DNA of 21,706 nt from Saccoglossus kowalevskii (lineage: Eukaryota; Hemichordata; Enteropneusta; Harrimaniidae), in the NCBI RefSeq assembly GCF_000003605.2, contig NW_003116454.1, positions 70,457 to 92,162 of the forward strand, given 5' to 3'. The notes beneath the pieces are model-generated. The model worked only from the letters and a program-made list of their open reading frames with translations, had not been told where the DNA came from and made no database searches. The translations under genes and the position numbers were made by a program. How positions within the stretch are numbered: position 1 is the first letter of the stretch; each line of letters opens with the position of its first letter. This document shows positions 1 to 9,523 of the stretch, piece by piece.

Positions 1-668
1 TTTTTGTCATTTTGGTAAAAAGTGATATTTTCGACTTCTTGTTGAAAACCGCAAGTCCAATTGCTTTGATATTACATATATAAGTACTACATGTCGACCT
101 CTCTCAGATTTGTTCATTTTGTAATGATATCTTCAATTCTCTAATTTTGGTGAATATTTTTGTAATTTTTGGTAAAAAGTGATATTTTCGACTTCTTGTT
201 GAAAACCGCAAGTCCAATTGCTTTGATATTACATATATAGGTACTACATGTGACCCTCTCTCAGATTTGTTTATTTTGTAATGATATCTTTAATTCTCTA
301 ATTTTGGTGAATATTTTTGTAATTTTTGGTAAAAAGTGATATTTTTGACTTCTTGTTGAAAACCGCAAGTCCAATTGCTTTGATATTACATATATAGGTA
401 CTACATGTGACCCTCTCTCAGATTTGTTCATTTTGTAATGATATCTTTAATTCTCTAATTTCGGTGAATATTTTTGTAATTTTTGGTAAAAAGTGATATT
501 TTCGACTTCTTGTTGAAAACCGCAAGTCCAATTGCTTTGATATATTATACATATAGGTACTACATGTGGACCTCTCTCAGATTTGTTCATTTTCTAATGA
601 TATCTTCTGTTCTTTAATTGCCATGTGCATTGCTAACAGCGGAGCTATCTCAGCCGACAGGCTGCTTG
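1..668. repeat. Tandem-core element A: four 157-bp units plus right-end module, left edge cut
   Basis: The block AAGTGATATTTTCGACTTCT recurs at about 20, 177, 334 and 491, an exact 157-bp spacing. Each unit continues through conserved GAAAACCGCAAGTCCAATTG, GGTACTACATGTG and CCTCTCTCAGATTTG blocks. The array ends in a non-repeated 86-bp module (583-668) that contains GCGGAGCTATCTCAGCC and a small hairpin CAGCC/GGCTG. The same module closes the second cluster at 2219-2304. The left end lies outside the window. The structure (tandem core of about 160 bp plus a fixed end module) resembles 'pearl'/Helentron-associated non-autonomous elements of bivalves. That assignment is from memory of the family architecture and is not tested here. 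Confidence 0.85.
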
Positions 669-1450
669 TTTATTTCCTCATAGTCATTAACTACTTTCAT
701 CTACAGAGTCCAAAACTAATAATATTTCGTGTATAGCTATAGAATACTCTCATCTGATAAAATTTTGGGAAAAATATTTCACTATCACTTAAGAATCATT
801 TATATAAAAATTTTGTATTTACTCCGGCTCATGAATTTCAAATAAATTCGTCTTGGACGAAATTAATGTAATTTATGATATATGGTCAACCTTAAAGCTA
901 ATCGTATCTCAGATATTTCAATTTAATTTCTTTTAAATTTTGAGCCGTTTGTCAAAAAAATAATAAAACTGAGTAATTAATTATGATTTTAATGATGCTG
1001 TACACAATAAATACAAGTTCTGGTTGATGTGTACTGCTATTGGAAAAACAAAATATGAACTTTTATGGAATGTTATGTTTTAAAATGATAACTGTTGCAA
1101 CCAATGAAAATTATTTATTTTTGACAAGATATATTGAGATACAATTTCATTTTAATTGAGAACATATCATGCACACAAGGATGTACAAGGAAAGTACTTA
1201 TTCTGACCAAATTCTCCAAGAATATAAATTCACATTGCGCGATTTCAATTAATGTGGATGTGAAATGCGTTCTTATTCACCCACCTTTAAATCTTCTATA
1301 GCATAAAACACTTGGTGAGACACAAGGCTTGGCGAATTTCATACGTTGGGGAGAAAATTTAAAACAGACAGGGAGTCTTCACTAAATTTCATTGTTGCGA
1401 ACAGCGCCTTTAAAATTATTAAATCACGAAGGTAATACAAATGCATATTT
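669..1450. other. AT-rich non-coding spacer between the two 157-bp elements
   Basis: I see no open frame of useful length, no splice-flanked exon and no tandem repeat. Composition is strongly A+T rich with short homopolymer runs. It separates element A from element B and may be ordinary intergenic or intronic sequence. Confidence 0.5.
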
Positions 1451-2304
1451 TTAGCTCTGCTGTCTACTTTTTTGAGCGGAGCTTATCATATGAGTGATTG
1501 TCTGTCCCGTCGTCATTTGTCGTCCGTGTCAATGTTTTACTTTTTCGACTTCTTCTTGAAAACTGCAAGCCTGAATGCTTTGATACTTGGTGTATATGTA
1601 CCTTGGGTGGACCTCTCTTAGGTTTGTTCATTTCATGATGATATCTTCAATTCTCTAATTTTGGTGAATATTTTTGTCATTTTTGGTAAAAAGTGATATT
1701 TTTGACTTCTTGTTAAAAACCGCAAGTCCAATTGCTTTGATATTTCATATATAGGTACTACATGTGGACCTCTCTCAGATTTGTACATTTTGTAATGATA
1801 TCTTCAATTCTCTAATTTTGGTGAATATTTTTGTCATTTTTGGTAAAAAGTGATATTTTTGACTTCTTGTTAAAAACCGCAAGTCCAATTGCTTTGATAT
1901 TTCATATATAGGTACTACATATGGACCTCTCTCAGATTTGTTCATTTTGTAATGATATCTTCAATTCTCTAATTTTGGTGAATATTTTTGTCATTTTTGG
2001 TAAAAAGTGATATTTTCGACTTCTTGTTAAAAACCGCAAGTCCAATTGCTTTGATATTACATATATAGATACTACATGTGGACCTCTTTCAGATTTGTTA
2101 ACTTCGTGGTGATATCTTCAATTATCTAATTTTGATGAATGTTTTTGTAATTTTTGGTGAAAAGTGATATTTTAAAATTCTTGTTGAAAACAGCAAGTCC
2201 CATTGCTTTATATACATATTGTTCATTTTCTAATGATATCTTCTGTTCTTTAATTGAAATGTGCATTGCTAACTGCGGAGCTATCTCAGCCGACTGGCTG
2301 CTTG
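1451..2304. mobile_element. Element B: hairpin-led element with 157-bp tandem core
   Basis: The left end carries an imperfect hairpin, AGCTCTGCT (1453-1461) against AGCGGAGCT (1475-1483). A GTC-rich microsatellite-like stretch follows (about 1500-1530: GTCTGTCCCGTCGTC, then GTCGTCCGTGTC). A diverged first unit begins near 1530. Further units start at about 1691, 1848, 2005 and 2162, again 157 bp apart. The last unit lacks the GGTACTACATGTG to CTCTCAGATT part. The right end is the 86-bp module (2219-2304) shared with element A, differing at only a few positions. No protein-coding capacity is visible, so it would be a non-autonomous element. Bivalve pearl elements and Helentron-associated elements have a comparable layout. 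The exact termini and target site are not resolved. Confidence 0.7.
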
Positions 2305-2836
2305 TGCATAATACATGTGCTAATTTTATGCATAACTGCAGACATTCCACTTTGTCCTACAATGCAGCCAGGATTACATGTAGATCAGTACTTTGCCCTA
2401 GTACTCTGTAAAATTGATTCTCTACTTGTCAATCAAGTTATGGACCACTTAACCTTCTCACCTGAAATTCTTGGAATTTTCAAAAGATTTTGAGTTTGTC
2501 AGCAGCAACCCCCCCCCCCCCCCCCCCATATAAAATCTATTGATATATGTGACTTAACATTGTCTTACTAAAGTTTACCCAAATCTATAACTACAATAGT
2601 TTATGTAGTTTAATACCTAGTAAATTTCCTGCATAGCAATATCTTACTAATATTGATATGCCCGGTACTAGTAAAGCATTAGTGTCTGTACATCCGTCTG
2701 TCCGTCAATCTAATCTGTGTATATAACTTTTTTTACACATTTTGTATGTAATATATAAAATTTATTAAAAATTGGTAATGTTGATTTAGTTATTTCACAT
2801 GGAAGTAAAGGATGAATCTGGAATCAATATGAAGCT
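2305..2836. other. Non-coding spacer with a 19-base C tract
   Basis: No supported exon. It contains an uninterrupted C run at 2509-2527 and a short GTCTGT/CCGTC-rich stretch near 2686-2708, similar to the sequence that follows the hairpin of element B. Probably intron or upstream flank of the WD-repeat gene. Confidence 0.5.
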
Positions 2837-2910
2837 AGGTACAAGATTGTACCTGATTGGCTACCCATGGAGCTAAAAAATCTTTTTTTAGCTCCATGGG
2901 CTACCCAATC
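2837..2910. repeat. Two adjacent hairpins (perfect inverted repeats)
   Basis: First hairpin: 2837-2854, AGGTACAA and TTGTACCT with a 2-base loop. Second hairpin: 2864-2900, a 17-bp perfect stem CCCATGGAGCTAAAAAA with a 3-base loop. It is extended outward by GATTGG (2855-2860) against CCAATC (2905-2910) with a small internal mismatch. The inverted GATTGG/CCAATC pair also reads as two opposed CCAAT motifs. It could be the remnant of a foldback element or an RNA hairpin. Confidence 0.85.
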
Positions 2911-3165
2911 CTAACATTTAACAGGCAGACCAATCAGAGAGAAGCTTGTTTGTTGACAGGTTTTTGCTTTGACCAAACTTGTAATCTGTCAGGATATGTC
3001 TCATTCTAATCCAAGAAGATCACTGAATTAGGAATATTCTGTTCTTAGTTACCCTAGAAACAATTGTTGAGGTGCAATGTTTAGTTTCCAAAAATGGGAA
3101 GGGGTCTCATTTTTGCTTGATACATTTTGACATTTGTGTTTGTTTGTTTGTTTGTTTGTTGATAG
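2911..3165 (+). other. Intron 3' part with (TTTG)n acceptor tract
   Basis: Leads into the coding exon at 3166. The pyrimidine-rich tract before the acceptor is a TTTG microsatellite (about 3137-3160) followed by GATAG, where AG is the acceptor. No exon is visible in this stretch. Confidence 0.55.
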
Positions 3166-3282
3166 ACTGAAAGTCTAATAACTGGGGGAGAAGATGGCAT
3201 GCTATCACTATGGACCAAAGAGGGGAAGATTGAAGAATTGTCCAAAGAGAGACCACAGAGGGAGACTAGGAAAGTCAGAACT
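3166..3282 (+). CDS. WDR89: Penultimate coding exon of a WD40 protein, probably WDR89
   Basis: A 117-bp exon bounded by a GATAG acceptor and a GTAAGT donor. Only one frame is open and it gives exactly 39 codons (phase 0 at both ends). It begins TESLITGGEDGMLSLW, the end of a WD40 blade: the GGED..L.LW pattern is the D-strand closing motif. A lysine/arginine/glutamate-rich segment ending RKVRT follows. From memory of the family, WDR89 has a closely similar last blade (a SLLTGGED..LLLW pattern) and then a charged tail. WD40 proteins form beta-propeller scaffolds for protein binding; the molecular role of WDR89 is poorly defined. It splices in phase with the exon at 9290. Upstream exons encoding the rest of the propeller are not in this window. 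It could belong to another WD40 protein, but the tail supports WDR89. Confidence 0.72.
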
Positions 3283-3579
3283 GTAAGTATGCTATTATAA
3301 TAATACTATTTTTGTTTCTTGGAGCAATACTTGTTTGCAACCATCCTTCTCAGATGAAAGTCTGGTTACAAAACTTCACAGTGCTTGTTTATGAACTTAA
3401 GTGTCAAGATGGCCGACTACCAGTACGAAGAAGAGCTGTTTGGGTTACCACTATTGTATATAATTTGATAAGAAGTCTGTTATTCCCCTGGAATCCATCC
3501 ATGCCATGACTTTTTTATTAATGATTTACTTTTAAGGTTACTAGGCAATGCTGGGTAAACCCTATTCAAATCGAGTTAA
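3283..3579 (+). other. Start of the 6-kb WDR89 intron
   Basis: Begins with a canonical GTAAGT donor. It contains a 20-codon frame at 3409-3468 (stop included) whose AUG has a strong initiation context but which lacks a clear splice or homology signal. It is treated as intronic. Confidence 0.5.
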
Positions 3580-3970
3580 AGGCCCAGGTATACTATACCG
3601 TAAATACGCTCCTAAACAATAGGGATTATTTCCTTGCTTGTCACGCTGTAGTAAACAGCTCCAGCCAAGCCCCGGTAAAAACGTGTTTTCTCGAACTTAC
3701 AGCTCGATTATGTCATGCCAAAGTGGATGCATGTGACTATGAATATCACAGCAGTGACTGTGTGTTGTATTTATGACAATAAATTATGTACGAGCTGAGA
3801 TTTTGGCAGATAAAAGTAAAAAAACATGAACCGGGGAAAGGGATGCGCGACTAATCTTGAATAATTACTACTGTCAATCAAAGTCACGTGATGTTGGACC
3901 GCTGAAACAGGATGCATTAGAATAGCCACACCTCCAATTCACACTTGCCCGGGGCAAGTGAATTGGGCCT
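3580..3970. mobile_element. MITE-like element flanked by TTAA
   Basis: The left end AGGCCCAGGTATAC and right end AATTGGGCCT form 7-bp terminal inverted repeats (AGGCCCA/TGGGCCT). TTAA lies immediately outside both ends (3576-3579 and 3971-3974), as expected for piggyBac-type target duplication. Just inside each end is a further palindrome: GGTATACTATACC at the left and CACTTGCCCGGGGCAAGTG at the right. The 391-bp body is less AT-rich than its surroundings and has no coding potential. A non-autonomous piggyBac-like MITE is the best reading, but the inverted repeats are short. Confidence 0.6.
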
Positions 3971-3987
3971 TTAAAAATTTCACCAGA

Positions 3988-4179
3988 TACTGTGAAATAC
4001 TATTTTCGTTTTGCAATTTATTTTTGTTATTTTCACTGAAGAGATGATTCAGTGTAAATAAAATCCAGTGAATATACCTTTTTTTGTCCTATATTTTATG
4101 TTCAAATCAGTGAAAAAAAAAACTCAAAATGTCTTTCCAGCGAAAATTTATTCAAGCTAAAATAAAGTACTTTACAGTA
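3988..4179. mobile_element. Short MITE-like element with TACTGT/ACAGTA ends
   Basis: The left end TACTGTGAAATACT is matched by the reverse complement of the right end, TACTGTAAAGTACT (2 mismatches in 14). The outer TA dinucleotides could be a mariner-type TA target duplication around CTGT...ACAG. The 192-bp body is AT-rich and non-coding, with several dispersed TCACTGAA / CAGTGAA / CAGCGAAAAT words. It sits 17 bp after the TTAA-flanked element. Confidence 0.5.
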
Positions 4180-6508
4180 GTCAAAATATGATCTAGTATG
4201 TAGTTGAGTAGTGTGTGTTAAATGTTGGAATATTGTGTGTTTTATCTCTAATCAGAGATGTACGGTGACTAGTCATTTAACCATATCTCCCTATCCGACC
4301 ACCTGAGGGCTTCAGGTTTAATTGGTAGTTCTCTTTTTCAATGCTTGCAATATTCAGTATTTTGCTCACACAGAGACATCACATTTAGTGGTTGTTTGAA
4401 GGTATATAGCATACTATGTCACCAAAACATAGTATGTGTCTTTATTTGAAGAAGTCAAACAATTGGTTTGAATTGAATAACTCACCACTAAACTGGAAGA
4501 CCTCATACTTACCAGCGTTTTTGAGCAGATGGGGAAAAAAATCACTTTTTTTTCAAAATGGCACTTTATTTAAACCTGTCATGTTTCAATGCCATGTGTT
4601 GATGAGTCATTAAGTAAATCTTAGGAAAACTGTTGATGAATTAATCGCTGAGGCACAACCAAAAATAGAAATATAATGACATGTGTTTTATTGAACTGTA
4701 ACTGAAACCAAATATTTTTTTGTCACGTAGATAAAAAAGAAAATAATTGACCGAGTAAAGTGGTTAAAAACTGTCAGCTGCTTGACTGAAGTTACAAAAG
4801 TACTGTTTCCTTATAATGAGTCTACTGGTTTTATACAATTAAACCAACTTTATACCGACTGAATTTTATCCCTTAGTTTGAAGAAAGTGAAAAACGAGAT
4901 GTGACATGATATTCTGTTATTTCAATTATTGTGTTATTGCTGACATATTTTTTGAGTAAAAACTGAAAATTGACTAAAATGTTGTCTGTTGGCTCAAATA
5001 TTAGCGTTCATTTCCAGAAATATTGAAGAATATAAGAAAAATGTGCAGACAAATTTGGGTGAGAAAGTCTGGTGATGAAAAGGTTGAAATTAAGACGTCT
5101 GACATTACAATGGTATAATGTCAAATATGGGTTCACTACAGCAAAGCTACGATAAAAACATGTGCCTTTCATTATTGCTATTGAGTTAGTCACCTTGCTA
5201 CAAATTCTACTTTATTTATGCATTTCTCAAACATTCGGTGTATTTTTGCAAACTAATTCATTACTGTACGGGAGATAGTGACTAATTCCAGGGGGGGGGG
5301 GGTGAAAAATAATTGTTTTTGTTTTTGGAGAGCAACATTTCGTGATACTCCAGGAGTTATTTATAGTTTTGAAAACATTCTTTTCATTTTAAGAAACCAT
5401 CACACAATGCTTGTTGCATGTTGACCTTGTCCCAGTGGTTCTAGCAGAGTTCATGTACACAATGAAAGGGTATTGTATGTTATTGCATTCCATTCTCTTA
5501 CCTATCACTGCCTGGTACCTACCAACTGTCATGACTCAAAGTGTTTTTTTTTTACAAAACAACAATATTTTAGCGTTAAAAGCTTTTTTTTACATAATCA
5601 CAGATAATTGTTAAAAGTAAAAAAAAAAATTATATTTAACTATTAATAATCATTGTTTTTGTTGATTTAAGAAAGAATTTTTAGTGCGTGTGAATTGCTA
5701 TAAATTGAACAGTTTTAATAAACAGAAAATAATGATAAAGTTGAAAGCTGCATTTTTTCCCAATTTTTTTTGGTGACATGCCCAGCCATTTATTCATATT
5801 CACGTTTCATATTTATGATAGATGAGAAGAAAAAAAAGATGACAATGTTACACAGATGTTAATAAAAAAAATTGAAAATTTTGAAATTCCAAAATAGTTT
5901 ACTCAAGACACGCTGTTAGTGTCGGCCGGCCGTAACGTACGTGTTTGAAATGCAATATCTTGTAGGGGCCAGTATTGAAAACAACAACTCCAAGGCTCAT
6001 TACCTGTCTCATTTGCATGACAAAGAGACACCTGTTATGCCGAGTCATTGTTGCTCCGATCTGATCACCTGTACAGTGTCTAATACTGATTACTGGATTA
6101 AGTTTAGATCAGTTTTAAATTAATCGAAAACAATTATTTTCTTCAAGCTGTTGCGAATAAAATATGATTGAAGATGTTGTTCATTCTAGTCATTTGTAGG
6201 TAATAATTAAGTTTATTTGCTCTCATGAACTTGAATTTCACAAACAGTCAGTTCATAATATCCATGACATTTGAATTACCTTCTGGTGATTTGCAGTACA
6301 TCTACAAAGGTTGGGTACACCTTTATAAGTAAATTTTTTTATGATATGCTATAGAAAGTAATTTTTCAGGGGTCACTTGGTTCTCGGTCTGCTTCACTGC
6401 TCATGTTTTAATGAAGTCACACCCCAATGAGAATATTGTGACAAAATAATGAATATAACTCTGCATTGTGTATACTGTGATGAACAAAATGACTCTAGTT
6501 TTACTAAA
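4180..6508 (+). other. Intronic non-coding sequence
   Basis: AT-rich intron body with no exon-like segment bounded by plausible splice sites. Noted: a 12-base G tract (5291-5302), several A and T homopolymers, and a CpG-rich patch around 5915-5942 with a GGCCGGCC palindrome and a GACAC/GTGTC inverted pair. Scattered short open frames show no recognisable motif. Confidence 0.55.
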
Positions 6509-8125
6509 AATAGGGTTAAAACAATCTAAAATGGGATAAGGACAATACTGGAATGTAGTGAGGACAATACTAGAATGGGGTGAGGACAATACTAGAATGG
6601 GATAAGGGCAATACTAGAATGGAGTGAGGACAATACTAGAACGAGCTGAGGACAATACTAGAACGAGCTGAGGACAATACTAGAATGGGATAAGGACAAT
6701 GCTGGAATGTAGTGAGGACAATACTAGAATGGGATAAGGACAATACTAGAATGAAGTGAGGACAATACTAGAATGGGATAAGGGCAATATTAGAATGGAG
6801 TGAGGACAATACTAAATTGGGATACAGGCTATACTACAATGGGATAAGGGCAATACTAGAATGGAGTGAGGACAATACTAGAACGAGGTGGGGCAATACT
6901 AGAATGGGATAAGGGCAATACTAGAATGGGATAAGGACAATACTAGAATGAAGTGAGGACAATACTAGAATGGGATAAGGGCAATATTAGAATGGAGTGA
7001 GGACAATACTAAATTGGGATACAGGCTATACTAAAATGGGATAAGGGCAATACTAGAATGGAGTGAGGACAATACTAGAACGAGGTGGGGGCAATACTAG
7101 AATGGGATAAGGGCAATACTAGAATGGAGTAAGGACAATACTAGAATGGGATCAGGACAATACTGGAATGGGATAAGGGCAATAGTAGAATTGGATAAGG
7201 GCAATAGTAGAATTGGATAAGGGCAATACTAGAATGGAGTAAGGACAATACTAGAATAGGATAAGGGCAATACTAGAATGGGATAAGGGCAATACTGGAA
7301 TGGGATAAGGGCAATACTGGAATGGGATAAGGGCAATACTGGAATGGGATAAGGACAGTACTGGAATGGGATAAGGACAGTACTAGAATGGGATAAGGGC
7401 AATACTAGAATGGAGTAAGGGCAATACTAGAATGGAGTAAGGGCAATACTAGAATGGGATAAGGGCAATACTAAAATGGAGTAAAGACAATACTAGAATG
7501 GGATACAGGCTATACTAAAATGGGATAAGGGCAATACTAGAATGGATTGAGGACAATACTAGAACGAGGTGGGGGCAATACTAGAATGGGATAAGGGCAA
7601 TACTAGAATGGGATAAGGACAATACTGGAATGGGATAAGGACAATACTAGAATAGGATAAAGGCAATAGTAGAATGGGATAAGGACAATACTAGAATTGG
7701 ATAAGGACAATACTGGAATGGGATAAGGACAGTACTAGAATGGGATAAGGGTAATACTAGAATGGAGTGAGGATAATACTGGAATGGGATAAGGACAATA
7801 CTAGAATGGGATAAGGGAAATACTAGAATGGGATAAGGACTATGCATTTGGGTTGAGGACTATACTGGAATGGAATAATGGCAATACTAGAACGGGATAA
7901 GGGCAATATGCATTTGGGTTGAGGACTATACTGGAATGGAATAATGGCAATACTAGAATGGGATAAGGACAATATGCATTTGGGTTGAGAACAATACTGG
8001 AATTGGATGAGGACAATACTAGAATGGGGTGAGGATAACTAAAATGGGATAAGGACAATACTAGAATGTGATCACAACAATAAGCTGGTACATTTGGAAT
8101 AGGGTTGAAACAATCAAGAATGGGG
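6509..8125. repeat. 22-bp minisatellite, about 70 units, with higher-order structure
   Basis: Unit AATACTAGAATGGGATAAGG plus RC (22 bp). The main variants have GGAGTGAGGAC, GAACGAGCTGAGG, GAACGAGGTGGGGGC or GGATACAGGCT. The plus strand is purine-rich. Blocks of variants repeat: the ATGAAGTGAG variant at 6751 and 6948, and the GATACAGGCT variant at 6821, 7018 and 7502, i.e. spacings of 197 and 484 bp, about 9 and exactly 22 units. From about 7840 a longer compound unit appears that includes TATGCATTTGGGTTGAGGAC. Both edges carry the same diverged unit AATAGGGTTRAAACAATC. The array lies wholly inside the WDR89 intron. Confidence 0.95.
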
Positions 8126-8460
8126 TTATAACATCCATAGGATATGTTGTTTATGTTATGGAATGCTATTGATATGCAATTTATGCAGTTCATATGAATT
8201 TTGGTAGTAAATATTTCCAAATATTTCAATGCAAATAAACAAAATTAAGATGACCTTGAATGGGGTAAGCTGGGGATGATTCAAAACTTTTCCTTTGTAA
8301 AATAATCCAGAAAACAAACAATTTATACTTTATTGGGTTTGTACAAACCCAATGAATGGAAGAGGACATCCTGAATGGGGTAATAAAACTTAGAATGAGG
8401 TAAAGACTTATAGAATGGGATAATGGAGCCATGGTGTTTTTTTTTATAATGGCTCCTATG
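8126..8460. repeat. Decayed margin of the 22-bp array with a perfect 22-bp palindrome
   Basis: Isolated relics of the minisatellite motif (GAATGGGGTAA, GAATGAGGTAAAG, GAATGGGATAATGG) are spaced through otherwise unique AT-rich DNA. At 8332-8353 there is a perfect palindrome with half-site ATTGGGTTTGT and no spacer. Near the end, GGAGCCAT and ATGGCTCC flank a T tract and could fold (about 8424-8457). Confidence 0.65.
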
Positions 8461-9289
8461 ATAATGTGTTACCATATGTTGATTACGTGTTGGGTCTATT
8501 GATTAGGAAAGGTCAACCAAGAACTAAACCAAAATGTCTCACCAATTCATCGAATATACTAAAGTACTATATTTGTCAGAGTAACCATTGGATGCATCCC
8601 GTTTCAAACTGTCTCACATAGGTGTCCTGCACCATAATATAGTTCCTTGGATCTATGATCTCTATCAATTTACATTCACGATTCACCCTAGTTGCATGTA
8701 TTGATTTCTCTCGATCATTGTCCTAGAATTTCTCAGGAAGCCGTGAATACCGGATCTATTTGTGGATTGCCTTGAGGGAGGCATTTAAATTTAGCTATCT
8801 GCAGACCTGTATACATCGCTGTGTTACTTAACTAACCATGAAATGAATTCTTCCTTTACGAATTATTGCCATCTCGCTGGCTACACTTGTTTACATACTT
8901 TGCACTGTTTTCTGGTTTTATTTCATGCTTGCAGGCATTAGTTTCTAAAAAAAGTATATTCTGTTATTTTTAAACGTTTAAGCTGTGATTAAAATAAAAA
9001 AAAAACAGACAGATGGAATATCCCTTGCTAACCAGTTTACAATTTGTTCTTAATTTGGTGTTTATATTATTATTACATTTACCACTTTGTCACTAAGTGT
9101 CTTTATGGACAGATTTGGAAATATTTTCTGTTCTGAATCAAAATAAATATGTTTATAATCAAATTTTTGTCTTATTTTGATTTTTTTTTTTTTGTTCAGG
9201 ATCTTGTTGTCATATTTCTTTTTAGTATTCAATGTCTCAATTCATCCTACCAATTCCAATTATTTTGTTGTTTGTGTTTTTATTTTCAG
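8461..9289 (+). other. 3' part of the WDR89 intron with acceptor
   Basis: Non-coding. It ends in a T-rich tract (TTTGTGTTTTTATTTTCAG) forming a strong 3' splice site; AG is at 9288-9289. An earlier T-tract plus CAG near 9181-9199 is a possible alternative acceptor. Confidence 0.6.
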
Positions 9290-9523
9290 ATGCACGCCGA
9301 AAAGTTGCCGAAGAAAATGCAGCGGCTGAAGATACGGCACACGACAAAACCCTACAAAAAGCAGTGCGATGCCACAAAGTCACAGCAACGCGACATCACA
9401 ATGCAAGTCCAGTGTGACAATGCAAAGACGGTACAATGTGACAATGTAGTGGTACATTGTGACAATGCAGTGGTACATTGTGACAACGCAGTAGGACAGA
9501 CGGACAATGACAATGCTAACTGA
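9290..9523 (+). CDS. WDR89: Last coding exon of the WDR89-like gene, with heptad-repeat C-terminal extension
   Basis: The exon follows a TTTTCAG acceptor and is read in phase 0, matching the donor phase at 3282. It gives 77 residues ending at TGA (9521-9523). The first half is basic (KLPKKMQRLKIRH, then KPYKKQ) and resembles the lysine/arginine-rich end recalled for WDR89. After KPYKKQ it continues with about 50 extra residues. Much of that is imperfect heptads (VQCDNAK, TVQCDNV, VVHCDNA, VVHCDNA) from 21-bp DNA repeats, then an Asp/Asn-rich end. The extension is hydrophilic with regularly spaced Cys. Another frame (DARRKVAEENAAAED...) is open to a TGA at 9415-9417 but would need a different incoming phase. 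A basic tail suggests nuclear or nucleolar targeting, as an inference. Confidence 0.65.
   Translation: MHAEKLPKKMQRLKIRHTTKPYKKQCDATKSQQRDITMQVQCDNAKTVQCDNVVVHCDNAVVHCDNAVGQTDNDNAN

Noticed and set aside
2126-2493. Open frames on both strands at the right end of element B
   Set aside because: They overlap the shared 86-bp non-coding module and tandem core and carry no recognisable motif or splice pattern.
2509-2527. Long C tract (and G tracts at 5291 and 18388) as possible quadruplex elements
   Set aside because: Single homopolymers are common in such genomes and prone to sequencing or assembly error; no multi-run G4 pattern is present.
5941-6123. 60-codon frame in the WDR89 intron
   Set aside because: No acceptor/donor pair in phase with neighbouring exons and no family resemblance.
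6509-8125. CRISPR-like regular repeats
   Set aside because: There are no unique spacers; the units are directly tandem, and the sequence is clearly eukaryotic.
7647-8229. Long minus-strand frames rich in Ser/Pro/Ile/Leu repeats across the 22-bp array
   Set aside because: They are a by-product of a 22-bp unit lacking stops in antisense; three units equal 66 bp, so the frame closes on itself. No start, splice or domain evidence.
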